A DNA stretch of 64,000 bases from Beijerinckiaceae bacterium (GTDB lineage: Bacteria > Pseudomonadota > Alphaproteobacteria > Rhizobiales > Beijerinckiaceae): contig CANBNG010000007.1 in the NCBI GenBank assembly GCA_947370975.1, forward strand, positions 121,580 through 185,579, written 5' to 3'. Below, piece by piece: positions 24,154 to 32,862 of this stretch. The translations under genes and the position numbers were made by a program. A model generated the notes under the pieces. It did not search any database. It saw nothing but the letters and a program-made list of their open reading frames with translations, and was not told where the DNA came from. The stretch's first letter is position 1. Each line of letters starts with the position of its first letter.

Positions 24154-25443
24154 ATGACCACGCCCGTTGCTCTCCACGATGTGCAGGATGTCCCGACCCT
24201 GATGCTGGCTCTGGGCCGCGCGGCGCGTCGGGCGGCGCGCGCTGTCGCGCTGGCCTCCTCGGATGTGAAGAACGAGGCGCTTCGTCAGGCGGCCTGCGCA
24301 ATTCGCGCGCGCGCTGACGAGATTCTCGCGGCCAATGCCAAGGATATGGCGAGCGCGCAAGCTGCGGGTGCAACGCGCGCCTTGCTCGACCGTCTGATGC
24401 TCGACCGTCCCCGCATCGAAGCCATGGCGCGCGGGGTTGAGGATATTGCAGCCTTGCCCGATCCTGTCGGCAAGGTGCTCGAAATTTTCGAACGCCCCAA
24501 TGGCCTCAAGATCGAGCGGATTTCAACGCCGCTCGGCGTCATCGGCGTGATTTACGAAAGCCGGCCCAATGTGACGGCAGATGCCGGCGCGCTCTGCCTG
24601 AAGGCGGGCAATGCCTGCATTCTGCGCGGGGGTTCGGATTCAACCTATTCGTCGGGCCTTATTCACGCCTGCCTCGTCGAGGGCCTGCGCGCGGCCGGTC
24701 TCCCCGATGCCGCGATTTCGCGCGTGCCTGTGCGTGACCGCGCGGCGGTGGGTGAAATGCTCAAAGGCCTCGGCGGTACGCTAGATGTCATTGTGCCGCG
24801 TGGGGGCAAGAGCCTTGTCGCGCGCGTGCAGGACGAGGCGCGCGTGCCCGTCTTCGCCCATCTCGAAGGCATTGTGCATGTCTATATTCATGCCGGCGCC
24901 GATCTTGAGAAAGCCAAGACCATCCTGCGCAATGCGAAGCTGCGGCGCACGGGTATTTGCGGCGCGGCGGAAACCTTGCTCGTCGATCGCGCTGTCGCAA
25001 AGACGCATCTCGCGCCGCTTGTGAAAATGCTGCTCGATGCCGATTGCGAAGTGCGCGGTGACGCACAAACGATCGACGTCGATCCCCGCGTCGTGCCGGC
25101 GAACGAGGAAGACTGGAAGCTCGAATATCTCGATTCCATCATCGCCTGCCGCGTTGTCGACGGGCTCGACGATGCCATCGATCATATCGAGACGCATGGC
25201 TCCCATCACACCGATTGCATCGTGACGCAGGATCAGGCGGCCGCCGAGCGCTTCCTCTCGGAAGTGGATTCGGCCATCGTCATCCACAATGCCTCGACGC
25301 AATTTGCCGATGGCGGCGAATTTGGCTTTGGCGCGGAGATCGGCATTGCTACGGGGCGGATGCATGCGCGCGGGCCGGTGGGCCTGGCGCAATTATGCTC
25401 GTTCAAATATCGCGTGCGCGGCGATGGACAGACACGTCCGTGA
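24154..25443 (+). CDS. proA: Gamma-glutamyl phosphate reductase
   Basis: ProA reduces glutamyl phosphate to glutamate semialdehyde with NADPH. The 429-residue protein shows the aldehyde dehydrogenase fold with IYESRPNVTADAGALCLKAG and LRGGSDSTYSS. The catalytic cysteine lies in RRTGICGAAETLL. ASTQFADGGEFGFGAEIGI is a late hallmark. It forms the proline pathway with proB. Its TGA stop overlaps the GTG start proposed for nadD. Confidence 0.96.
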   Translation: MTTPVALHDVQDVPTLMLALGRAARRAARAVALASSDVKNEALRQAACAIRARADEILAANAKDMASAQAAGATRALLDRLMLDRPRIEAMARGVEDIAALPDPVGKVLEIFERPNGLKIERISTPLGVIGVIYESRPNVTADAGALCLKAGNACILRGGSDSTYSSGLIHACLVEGLRAAGLPDAAISRVPVRDRAAVGEMLKGLGGTLDVIVPRGGKSLVARVQDEARVPVFAHLEGIVHVYIHAGADLEKAKTILRNAKLRRTGICGAAETLLVDRAVAKTHLAPLVKMLLDADCEVRGDAQTIDVDPRVVPANEEDWKLEYLDSIIACRVVDGLDDAIDHIETHGSHHTDCIVTQDQAAAERFLSEVDSAIVIHNASTQFADGGEFGFGAEIGIATGRMHARGPVGLAQLCSFKYRVRGDGQTRP

Positions 25444-26159
25444 GTTTCGGCAGGCCTGATCGGGCGCTCCGCTTTGCCGATCCCCCGCGCATCGTGCTGG
25501 CGGATGGCGATGGTCGCGTGCCTGCACACCTGCCTCCTCATGCACCGGGCATGCGCATCGGCCTGTTTGGCGGCACGTTCAATCCGCCTCATGACGGCCA
25601 TCTGCTGGTCAGCCGCATTGCTTTCGCGCGGCTGCGGCTCGACCGGATCTGGTGGATCGTCACGCCCGGCAATCCGCTGAAGGAAAACTCCGGCCTGCCG
25701 CCGCTGGACAACCGGATGGCCGCCGCACGCCGCCTCGCCGACCATCCGCGCATCGACATTACGGGCTTTGAGGCCGAGATCGGCACGCGCTATACGTTCG
25801 ACACCGTTTCCTATCTGACGCGGCGCTGCCCCGGCATCCATTTCGTCTGGCTGATGGGCGCAGACAATCTGCGACAATTCCACCGCTGGCAACGATGGCA
25901 GGAAATAGCGCATATGGTGCCGATCGCGGTCATCGACAGGCCGGGATCGACGCTGAGCGCGGCCAACAGCCGGGCAGGGCAATTCCTGTCCCGCTCCCGG
26001 TTCAGCGAAAATGAGGGAAGACTCCTCGCGACAGCGCAGGCGCCTGCCTTTATGTTCCTGCACGGGCAACGCTCGGAAACCTCGTCCACAGACCTTCGTC
26101 GCAGCGGAGCAGGGCTGGAACAGATCGTTCCGCCTGCGGTCGTTTGCGAGAACAATTGA
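25440..26159 (+). CDS. nadD: Nicotinate-nucleotide adenylyltransferase
   Basis: NadD adenylates nicotinate mononucleotide in NAD synthesis. The nucleotidyltransferase core is GLFGGTFNPPHDGHLL, and the C-terminal motif is SSTDLRRS. From GTG at 25440 the protein has 239 residues and includes the LPPHAPGM segment seen just before the core in many alphaproteobacterial NadD proteins. That segment and the GTGA overlap with proA decide the start; an ATG at 25551 would leave only the core. It is followed by rsfS. Confidence 0.92.
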   Translation: MSFGRPDRALRFADPPRIVLADGDGRVPAHLPPHAPGMRIGLFGGTFNPPHDGHLLVSRIAFARLRLDRIWWIVTPGNPLKENSGLPPLDNRMAAARRLADHPRIDITGFEAEIGTRYTFDTVSYLTRRCPGIHFVWLMGADNLRQFHRWQRWQEIAHMVPIAVIDRPGSTLSAANSRAGQFLSRSRFSENEGRLLATAQAPAFMFLHGQRSETSSTDLRRSGAGLEQIVPPAVVCENN

Positions 26160-26227
26160 AATCCGGGCATTTTGTGCCCATATTGATGTGGCGCTGTGCG
26201 TCGCACGGCTCATAGGAGAACCAGGCT

Positions 26228-26650
26228 CTGATACCCACGGTCCAAGCAGAAGCAGACAAGACGCTGCTTCACCCGGTTCGTGTTCAGGCTGAACCCGATA
26301 TCGGACAGCTCGTACGCAACATCCTCAACAGCCTCGACGATGCGAAGGCGGAGGACGTACTTTCCATCGACCTGCACGGGAAAACGTCAATGGCCGACGC
26401 GATGATCATCGCGACCGGGCGTTCGACCACCCACGTGTCCGCGATCGCCGATCGCGTCATGAAGGGGTGCAAGGAGGCCGGCTATCCCTCGCCCCGTGTC
26501 GAAGGCCTGCCGCATTGCGACTGGGTCCTCGTCGACGCAGGCGACGTGATTGTGCATGTGTTCCGCCCTGAAGTTCGCCAGTTCTACAATCTTGAAAAGA
26601 TGTGGAGCGGTGATCGTCCGGTCGAGCAGAAGGCCGAACGGCGCGCCTGA
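26228..26650 (+). CDS. rsfS: Ribosomal silencing factor RsfS (apparent CTG start)
   Basis: RsfS binds L14 and blocks subunit joining in starvation. Its core LDDAKAEDVLSIDLHGKTS and the following MADAMIIATGRSTTHVSAIA, then HCDWVLVDAGDVIVHVF and the C-terminal YNLEKMW, are clear. The first ATG in frame (26390) would remove about 54 residues including the conserved first helix and strand. No ATG, GTG or TTG occurs in frame between the upstream stop at 26213 and 26390. A CTG at 26228 follows an AGGAG sequence (26214-26218) by nine bases and gives 140 residues. An ATA at 26231 is the next alternative. Two small hairpins precede the AGGAG. Confidence 0.85.
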   Translation: MIPTVQAEADKTLLHPVRVQAEPDIGQLVRNILNSLDDAKAEDVLSIDLHGKTSMADAMIIATGRSTTHVSAIADRVMKGCKEAGYPSPRVEGLPHCDWVLVDAGDVIVHVFRPEVRQFYNLEKMWSGDRPVEQKAERRA

Positions 26651-26668
26651 TCGCGCGCTGTTCATCTG

Positions 26669-27151
26669 ATGCGGATCATCCTGTCAGCCATCGGGCGGCT
26701 CAAGGCCGGTCCCGAACGCGAGATCTGCGCGCGTTATATCGAGCGCGCGCAGCTGGCTGCGAGATCGGTCGGCCTTGTCGCCGTCGACATGCGCGAATGC
26801 GATGAATCGCGTGCGCGCCGTCCCGAAGACCGCAAGGCCGAGGAAGCCCGCGCGCTCAGTGCAAGCATTTCTGCGGGCGCGCGCCTGATTGTGCTCGACG
26901 AGCGCGGCAAGACCATGGGCAGCGAGGCTTTCGCGGCCGATCTGGGCGGCGCGCGCGATTCTGGCACATCGGCCTATGTCCTCGTCATCGGCGGGCCTGA
27001 CGGCATTGATCCCGAGCTTCGCGCCAGGGCCTCTCTGGTGCTGGCCTTTGGAGCAATGACCTGGCCCCACCAGCTTGTGCGCATCATGGCAGCCGAGCAG
27101 ATCTACCGGGCGATCACGATTTTGTCCGGCCATCCCTATCATCGTGTTTGA
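26669..27151 (+). CDS. rlmH: 23S rRNA pseudouridine-1915 N3-methyltransferase
   Basis: RlmH is a small SPOUT (trefoil-knot) methyltransferase that acts on assembled 70S ribosomes at helix 69. The 160-residue protein begins MRIILSAIGRLKAGPEREI. The cofactor knot is seen in VLVIGGPDGIDPELR and AFGAMTWPHQLVRIMAAEQI, followed by the C-terminal HPYHR. It is 18 bases from rsfS, the usual pairing of these two ribosome genes. Confidence 0.96.
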   Translation: MRIILSAIGRLKAGPEREICARYIERAQLAARSVGLVAVDMRECDESRARRPEDRKAEEARALSASISAGARLIVLDERGKTMGSEAFAADLGGARDSGTSAYVLVIGGPDGIDPELRARASLVLAFGAMTWPHQLVRIMAAEQIYRAITILSGHPYHRV

Positions 27152-27232
27152 AATGGCAACGCCTGCCGCGTTGCGGCCCTGTTTTGCGCGCCTATGCTGT
27201 GCCGTGATTCGAAAAGCGGCGGAAAGATCTTG

Positions 27233-28570
27233 ATGCGCGGCAAGGCGGGACGTTGGGGCAAGGTCAGCGGAGGCAATCTCCTCCGCATGGCCCTTTGCGC
27301 CTGCGCTTTTGCCTCCCCCCTCCATGCCCAGACCGCCGCCCCACCGCCCCGCCAAAACGAATTGCGCAGTGTCGAGAGCGATCTGCGCGCGACCGAGGAG
27401 CGTCGCCGGACGCTTGAAGTGGAGGCCGAGGCCATCCGCACCGACCGGGCACGGCTTAATGGGGCCTTGATCGAGACCAGCGCTAAAATGCGCCAGGCCG
27501 AAGCGCGCATGGCCGAAATCGAGAAGCGGCTCGATGTCGCAGGCGCCAGCGAGGAGGCGATCCGTCGGTCGCTGGCCAGCCGCCGCGAATTGCTGGCTGA
27601 AATCCTTGCGACATTGCAGCGCATGGGGCGTCGCGCCCCGCCTGCCGTGCTGGCCTCGCCCGAAGATGTGCTGCGCGCGGTGCGCGCCTCCATGCTGCTC
27701 GGCGCAGTCCTGCCTGAAATGCGCGGCGAGGCGCAGGCGCTGGCGGCCGATCTCAACGATCTTGTGACCCTGCGCCGTGGCATTGCGCAGGAAAAGGAAC
27801 AGCTGGCGCGCGAAGCGCAGACTTTTGGCCGCGAGGGCGAGCGGCTTGCAGCCCTCGTCGATGCGCGCCAGGGCGCGCTCAAGGAAGCCGAGCAGAAGCT
27901 TGGCGAGCAGCGCCAGCGTTCGCTTGATCTCGCCCGTCAGGCAAGCGATCTCAAGGATTTGATCGCCCGTTCGGAAGTCGAGATTTCGGCTGCCGGTCGG
28001 GCTGCCGAGGAGGCCCGCACGGCCGAAGACGCCACCCGCAAGGCGGGCGAGGCGGCGCAGGCAAAAGGCCAGCCGCGCGTCGCTGTGCTGCCCTTCAGCG
28101 ATCCCTCGCGTCTGGCGCCCAAAATTGCCTTTGCCGATACGAAGGGCCTTCTGCCGCTGCCCGTTTCAGGAAAAATCCTGAAAACCTTCGGCTCGGCCGA
28201 TGGGCTTGGCAGTGCCGAGAAGGGCTTGTCGCTGGCAACCCGGCCTGCCGCGCCGGTGGCTGCGCCCTCCGACGGCTGGGTGGCCTTCTCGGGCCCCTAC
28301 CGCACCTACGGACAACTCTTGATCATCAATGCCGGCGGCGGGTATTATGTGGTTCTTGCCGGCATGGAGCGCATCAGCGTGGAAGTCGGACAATTTGTAT
28401 TGGCTGGAGAGCCGGTTGCCACGATGGGGGACGGTTCAGCCAGAACTGCCTCCGCACTTGCACTTGGCGCTGCCCAGCCCATTCTCTATGTTGAATTCAG
28501 AAAAGACGGAGCGGCCATCGATCCGGGCCCATGGTGGGCAAAGGCTGAGCTGGAAAAGGTTCGCGGATAA
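27233..28570 (+). CDS. envC: EnvC-like murein hydrolase activator (degenerate LytM domain)
   Basis: The 445-residue protein has an N-terminal hydrophobic leader ending near PLHAQT, a long coiled coil (about residues 40-270), and a C-terminal LytM/M23 fold. The metal ligands of active M23 peptidases are absent: the HxxxD site reads KGLSL, and the HxH site reads LYVEF. This matches EnvC-type activators, which do not cut peptidoglycan but switch on amidases at the septum. An upstream ATG at 27194 would add 13 residues before the signal. The TAA stop overlaps the ctpA start by one base. EnvC-ctpA-yibQ-rppH is a conserved set. Confidence 0.85.
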   Translation: MRGKAGRWGKVSGGNLLRMALCACAFASPLHAQTAAPPPRQNELRSVESDLRATEERRRTLEVEAEAIRTDRARLNGALIETSAKMRQAEARMAEIEKRLDVAGASEEAIRRSLASRRELLAEILATLQRMGRRAPPAVLASPEDVLRAVRASMLLGAVLPEMRGEAQALAADLNDLVTLRRGIAQEKEQLAREAQTFGREGERLAALVDARQGALKEAEQKLGEQRQRSLDLARQASDLKDLIARSEVEISAAGRAAEEARTAEDATRKAGEAAQAKGQPRVAVLPFSDPSRLAPKIAFADTKGLLPLPVSGKILKTFGSADGLGSAEKGLSLATRPAAPVAAPSDGWVAFSGPYRTYGQLLIINAGGGYYVVLAGMERISVEVGQFVLAGEPVATMGDGSARTASALALGAAQPILYVEFRKDGAAIDPGPWWAKAELEKVRG

Positions 28571-29913
28571 TGCGCAAGGTCTCACTTGTAATGCTCGGCG
28601 CCATGCTTGGCGCGTCGACCGTGATGATCGGTACCCAGACGCGAATTTTCGCGGCGGGTTCGGCCAATGCCGCGGGCTCGGACACCTATAAGAGCCTCAA
28701 TCTCTTCGGTGACGTGTTCGAGAAGATTCGCTCCGATTATGTCGAGAAGCCCAACGAGCAAAAGCTGATCGAAGCGGCTGTGAGCGGCATGCTCACCTCG
28801 CTCGATCCCCATTCGAGCTACATGGACGCCAAGAGCTTCCGCGACATGCAGGTGCAGACGCGCGGCGAATTCGGCGGACTGGGCATCGAGGTCACGCAGG
28901 AAGACGGCCTCGTGAAGGTCGTGACCCCCATCGACGACACGCCGGCGGCGCGCGCCGGCATCATGTCGGGTGACATCATCTCCGCCATCGATGGCGAAAG
29001 CGTGCAGGGCATGTCCCTCAACCAGGCCGTCGACAAGATGCGCGGCCAGGTGAACACGGCCGTCAAATTGACGATCCTGCGCGGCGCCTCGCGCGATTCG
29101 CAGGAGATTGCGATCACCCGCGCCGTCATCCAGATAAAGTCCGTGCGCTTCCGTCAGGAAGGCGAGGATGTCGGCTATATCCGCATCACGCAGTTCAACG
29201 AACAGACCTATGACGGCGTGAAGACGGCCATTGGCAAATTCACCGCCGACATGCCGGGCGACAAGTTCAAGGGTTACATCCTCGACCTGCGCAACAATCC
29301 GGGCGGGCTGCTCGACCAGTCGATTGCCGTGTCGAACGCCTTCCTCAGCCATGGCGAGATCGTGTCGACGCGCGGCCGCAATGCCGATGAGACGCAGCGC
29401 TACAATGCGCGGCCCGGCGACCTGTCCAAGGGCAAGCCGGTCATCGTGCTGGTTAATGGCGGTTCGGCCTCGGCCTCGGAAATCGTGGCCGGCGCGTTGC
29501 AGGATCACAAGCGCGCGACGATTGTGGGCACGCGGTCCTTCGGCAAGGGCTCGGTGCAGACCATCATCCCGCTGGGCCAGAGCAATGGCGCGCTGCGCCT
29601 GACGACGGCGCGTTATTACACGCCCTCGGGCCGCTCGATCCAGGCCAAGGGCATCGATCCCGACATCCAGATCCTGCAGGACGTGCCCGACGAGCTGAAG
29701 GGCAAGGACGACACCAAGGGCGAGGCATCACTCAAGGGCCATTTGAAGAATGGCGACGAAGAGAAGACCGGCTCGCAGGCCTATGTGCCGCCCGATGCCA
29801 AGAACGACAAGCAGTTAAAGGCGGCGCTTGAAATGCTGCGTGGCACCTACACCAAGGCGGAAGTTGAGCCCGCCAAGGAGCCGAGCAAGCAGGCCGAAAA
29901 GGCGCCGAACTGA
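28570..29913 (+). CDS. ctpA: S41 family carboxy-terminal processing protease
   Basis: The 447-residue protein has an N-terminal membrane or signal segment, a PDZ domain (about residues 98-175, starting GEFGGLGIEV) and the S41 catalytic core. The Ser/Lys dyad is best placed at Ser301 in GGSASASEI and Lys326 in SFGKGSVQ, with Gln330, spacing that fits CtpB. LDLRNNPGGLL is the conserved strand. CtpA proteases trim periplasmic peptidoglycan hydrolases and other proteins. The C-terminal 60 residues are Lys/Glu-rich. It is coupled to envC and ends in a strong terminator. Confidence 0.95.
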   Translation: MRKVSLVMLGAMLGASTVMIGTQTRIFAAGSANAAGSDTYKSLNLFGDVFEKIRSDYVEKPNEQKLIEAAVSGMLTSLDPHSSYMDAKSFRDMQVQTRGEFGGLGIEVTQEDGLVKVVTPIDDTPAARAGIMSGDIISAIDGESVQGMSLNQAVDKMRGQVNTAVKLTILRGASRDSQEIAITRAVIQIKSVRFRQEGEDVGYIRITQFNEQTYDGVKTAIGKFTADMPGDKFKGYILDLRNNPGGLLDQSIAVSNAFLSHGEIVSTRGRNADETQRYNARPGDLSKGKPVIVLVNGGSASASEIVAGALQDHKRATIVGTRSFGKGSVQTIIPLGQSNGALRLTTARYYTPSGRSIQAKGIDPDIQILQDVPDELKGKDDTKGEASLKGHLKNGDEEKTGSQAYVPPDAKNDKQLKAALEMLRGTYTKAEVEPAKEPSKQAEKAPN

Positions 29914-29969
29914 ATCTTTTCTGAGAACAAGTTATTTTATCTATTGGTTGGAATGACATAGCCGCTCGA

Positions 29970-30012
29970 CGGGCCCGGTAACACAGATCAGGATGTGTTG
30001 TCGGGCCCTTTG
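29970..30012 (+). terminator. Terminator after ctpA
   Basis: An interrupted stem pairs GGGCCC and AACAC (29971-29983) with GTGTT and GGGCCC (29994-30008), with two mismatched positions between the blocks, followed by TTTGATTCGTTTG. It lies about 60 bases after the ctpA stop. Confidence 0.65.
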
Positions 30013-30073
30013 ATTCGTTTGTATCAAGGCGTCCGGCGCTGCCGGTTTATTTTGAACGCCAAGCAGGATTTCG

Positions 30074-31312
30074 ATGTCCGGGGATGATCTCGACGCGCCG
30101 CTCGGATTCCCGCCAGATGGCCAGGCGTCGTCACTTGCGTTGCCGCGCGACATTCCGTGGGCCGGCCTGGCATTGGGCGGCATGGGCCTGATCGCTGTCA
30201 GCCTTGTGGCCTTTGTCGTCGTCACCGAGGACAGGACAGGCGGCCTGCCGCAGGCCCTGACCATTGCTCCTATCGACCACCAGATGACGGCACGGCGCAT
30301 TTCCGCGCCCGCGCTTGCCGCTGCCCCGACCTCAGCGCGCGATGATGAAACGACCTCCTCCATCGGGCGCACCGTGCGTGCGGGCGCGCCGCAGGTCGAA
30401 ATCGAGAGCGGCGTCAAAGTAGTGCGGCGCGGCGGCGGCGACATGCCCGATGCGCTCATCATTCGCGTGCCCGATGAATTGCGCACGAGCCTCGCGCCCG
30501 CGCCCGATCCACGCCTGATTGCGCCGGGCCCTTATGGTGTCTTGCCGCGCATCGGGCGGGATGGATCGCGTCCCGCCGATATTTACGCGCGCCCGGTGGT
30601 TCTTCCCGCCACGATCCGGGCGAACGCGCCGCGCATCGCCCTTGTCGTGACCGGGATGGGATTGAACGAGGCCATGACCGAAGGCGCGGTTGAAAAGCTG
30701 CCGCCCGCCGTCACATTGGCCTTTGCGCCCTATGGCGAGCGGCTTGAGCAGCAGGCCGAACAGGCGCGTGCAGCCGGTCACGAACTGCTTTTGCAGACGC
30801 CGATGGAGGGCTTTGCGAGCAATGAGGGGGCAGGCGCGCGCATGCTGCCCGCCAATGCCCCGCGCGACAAGCTGGTCGACATGCTGCATTGGCACATGGG
30901 CCGCTTCCCCGGTTATATCGGCCTGACCAATTTTCTGGGCGGGCGCTTCATGTCCTCGCAGGCGGCGCTGGCGACGCTCATGCAGGACGTTGCCGACCGC
31001 GGGCTCGTGTTTCTCGATGACGGGTCGTCACCCCAATCGCTGGCGCTCCCCATTGCGGCCTCCCTCGGCGCGGGGGCGGCGCGGGCTGACGTCATGATCG
31101 AGGCCTCGCAAAGGCCCGAAGCCGTGGAGGCCTTGCTGCGTCGGCTCGAGGCTTTGGCGCGTGAACGCGGACATGCGGTGGGAATTGCCAGCGGCGCGCC
31201 CCAAAGCGTTGACCGCGTGGCGCGTTTTGCGCAGGGTCTGGACGCGCGCGGCATTGCCCTCGTGCCGTTGTCGGCGCTGATCGCTGCGCCCGCGCGCACA
31301 TCGGCGCGCTAG
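30074..31312 (+). CDS. Divergent polysaccharide deacetylase family protein (YibQ-like)
   Basis: The 412-residue protein has one N-terminal membrane anchor (about residues 35-58), a Pro/Ala-rich linker and a C-terminal divergent polysaccharide deacetylase domain. Blocks of the family are IALVVTGMGLN, VTLAFAPYGERLEQQAEQARAAGHELLLQTPMEGF (in pieces), and FLGGRFMSSQAAL. GLVFLDDGSS is the fourth block. The catalytic Asp of classical deacetylases in the first strand is replaced (VVTGMG), usual for this branch, whose activity is unknown. It lies between ctpA and rppH as in other Hyphomicrobiales. Confidence 0.85.
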   Translation: MSGDDLDAPLGFPPDGQASSLALPRDIPWAGLALGGMGLIAVSLVAFVVVTEDRTGGLPQALTIAPIDHQMTARRISAPALAAAPTSARDDETTSSIGRTVRAGAPQVEIESGVKVVRRGGGDMPDALIIRVPDELRTSLAPAPDPRLIAPGPYGVLPRIGRDGSRPADIYARPVVLPATIRANAPRIALVVTGMGLNEAMTEGAVEKLPPAVTLAFAPYGERLEQQAEQARAAGHELLLQTPMEGFASNEGAGARMLPANAPRDKLVDMLHWHMGRFPGYIGLTNFLGGRFMSSQAALATLMQDVADRGLVFLDDGSSPQSLALPIAASLGAGAARADVMIEASQRPEAVEALLRRLEALARERGHAVGIASGAPQSVDRVARFAQGLDARGIALVPLSALIAAPARTSAR

Positions 31313-31338
31313 ACGCGCCAGCCTTCTGGAGTTTTTTT

Positions 31339-31842
31339 ATGAGCGAGAAGAAATACCGCCCCTGCGTCGGCATCATGCTGGTCAATGCGCAGGGCCTCGT
31401 CTTTGTCGGGCGGCGCGCCAACAAGGCTTTGCGCGAGCATGTCGCGCCCGGCCACGAGTGGCAGATGCCCCAGGGCGGCGTCGATGCCGGTGAAGATCCT
31501 TACGCCGCCGCGCTGCGCGAACTCGCCGAAGAAACAAATGTCACAAGCACGCAGCTGCTCGCAGAGGCCTCGGACTGGTTCGCCTATGATCTGCCCGACG
31601 ATATTGCGAAAGAGGCCTGGAAGGGCCGCTATGTCGGGCAGACGCAGAAATGGTTCGCGCTGCGCTTCACCGGCGCAGACAGCGAAATCGACATCGAACA
31701 TCCAGCCGGCGGTCACAAGGCGGAGTTCGATGCATGGCGCTGGGTGAAAGTCGCGGACCTGCCGGGCCTCATCATCCCCTTCAAACGCCCGGTCTATGAG
31801 CGCGTGGTCGCCGAATTCGCGCCATTCGCAACGCCGCTCTAG
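31339..31842 (+). CDS. rppH: RNA pyrophosphohydrolase
   Basis: RppH removes pyrophosphate from the 5' end of mRNAs and so starts RNase E-dependent decay. The 167-residue Nudix protein begins MSEKKYRPCVGIMLVN. The Nudix box reads GGVDAGEDPYAAALRELAEE followed by TNV. WQMPQGGVD is the family signature and the C-terminal KRPVYERVVAEF is also typical. The stop codon overlaps that of the convergent small gene. It ends the long core run begun at rplU. Confidence 0.94.
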   Translation: MSEKKYRPCVGIMLVNAQGLVFVGRRANKALREHVAPGHEWQMPQGGVDAGEDPYAAALRELAEETNVTSTQLLAEASDWFAYDLPDDIAKEAWKGRYVGQTQKWFALRFTGADSEIDIEHPAGGHKAEFDAWRWVKVADLPGLIIPFKRPVYERVVAEFAPFATPL

Positions 31843-32228
31843 GGGTTCATGGCGTCAAGCGACAGATCCTCGCGCGAGGTTCTCCCCTCTGGCCTGTTCT
31901 CCCAATCCCGACGGCTGGACCGTGGCGGACGGATATCCTCGCGGTCGGCGACGTAACCGCCGGCACGGTGCTGGTGGCGACGCCAGCGTCCGCGCACTGG
32001 CCGCGGGCTGGCGTTCAGCCCCGAAGCGACCCAGGCTGCGAACAGACCGACAGCTCCGGCAATCAGCAGAGGCCGCAGCATGCTGGATGGCGAGGGGGCC
32101 TGCATGGTCGCGGCCATGGCCTGCCTGCGGCTTTCGCGCATGGGTCGGCGATTCGCAGCGATCTCGTCTTCCATCGGGTCGTGGCTGATCGAGGCAAGAT
32201 GCGATGAAGAAAGATTGAGGTTGCTCAT
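31839..32228 (-). CDS. Hypothetical protein with one membrane segment
   Basis: This 129-residue protein starts MSNLNLSSSHLASISHDPME. It has a polar N-terminus, one hydrophobic segment (PLLIAGAVGLFAAWVASGL, about residues 53-71) and a very basic, Arg-rich C-terminal tail. The family is not recognised. Topology suggests a single-pass inner-membrane protein with a charged tail that could bind nucleic acid or lipid head groups, but that is speculation. It converges on rppH, overlapping by 4 bases. The ATG at 32228 is preferred to ATG 32330, which would add 34 residues of low plausibility. Confidence 0.5.
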   Translation of the reverse strand: MSNLNLSSSHLASISHDPMEDEIAANRRPMRESRRQAMAATMQAPSPSSMLRPLLIAGAVGLFAAWVASGLNASPRPVRGRWRRHQHRAGGYVADREDIRPPRSSRRDWENRPEGRTSREDLSLDAMNP

Positions 32229-32339
32229 CCGGACGCCCTTTCTGTTGGCATGCGGAGAACTCAGCTTTCGGCTGCCCGTTCCCGGGCGCGCGCGCACCTC
32301 TTGCACCGCGTGAATTTTTTCCTTACACAAACCGGCGTT

Positions 32340-32424
32340 GCCCCTATGGCGGAATTGGTAGACGCGTCCGACTCAAAATCGGATTCCGCAAGGAGTGCTG
32401 GTTCGATTCCGGCTAGGGGCACCA
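32340..32424 (+). tRNA. tRNA-Leu (CAA)
   Basis: The acceptor stem GCCCCTA pairs with TAGGGGC. The anticodon arm TCCGA-CTCAAAA-TCGGA shows anticodon CAA. The long variable arm of class II tRNAs, a TTCGATT T-loop and an encoded CCA are present. Confidence 0.95.
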
Positions 32425-32557
32425 TTTCAAACGCATTTTGTCCTGTTCCCGTGCATTTTGTGCGGGGCAGCGCAGGCTGCGCTTGTGGCGACCGGCGCAC
32501 CATGTTATCTGCGCCGCACTAGACGGGGCCCGATTGACCATCGGGAGACGACGTCCC

Positions 32558-32647
32558 GGAGAGGTGGCAGAGTGGTCGAATGCACCGCACTCGAAATGCG
32601 GCATGGGTGCAAGCCCATCGGGGGTTCGAATCCCTCCCTCTCCGCCA
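32558..32647 (+). tRNA. tRNA-Ser (CGA)
   Basis: The acceptor stem GGAGAGG pairs with CCTCTCC. The anticodon arm CCGCA-CTCGAAA-TGCGG shows anticodon CGA. A long variable arm, TTCGAAT T-loop and encoded CCA are present. It follows tRNA-Leu by 133 bases. Confidence 0.95.
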
Positions 32648-32862
32648 TTACTTCCCAAACCCAGTAATGATCCCCGCCGAGTCCCGCGATGAATTGTATT
32701 AAGTGTTTTTTAAGTGGTAATTTTGCAACGCAGCAAAGCAGAGTCGCCTTTTGAGGCCTGTTTGCCTAGTCGTTAGGCATTCTGCCAAGCTTTAGGCCTT
32801 GAGTTACTGCTCCGTTTCTTTCAATTTCGCATCATCATTTTGTAAGCAAGGGTTATCCACAA
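32648..32862 (+). other. Gap before the TorF porin
   Basis: This 215-base gap is T-rich and holds a small hairpin (GCCTA 32764-32768 with TAGGC 32774-32778). It must contain the porin promoter, but no convincing -35/-10 pair was found. Confidence 0.4.

Noticed and set aside
32340..32862. Integrated element next to tRNA-Leu and tRNA-Ser
   Set aside because: No integrase gene and no direct repeat of a tRNA 3' end were seen; the next gene is an ordinary porin.
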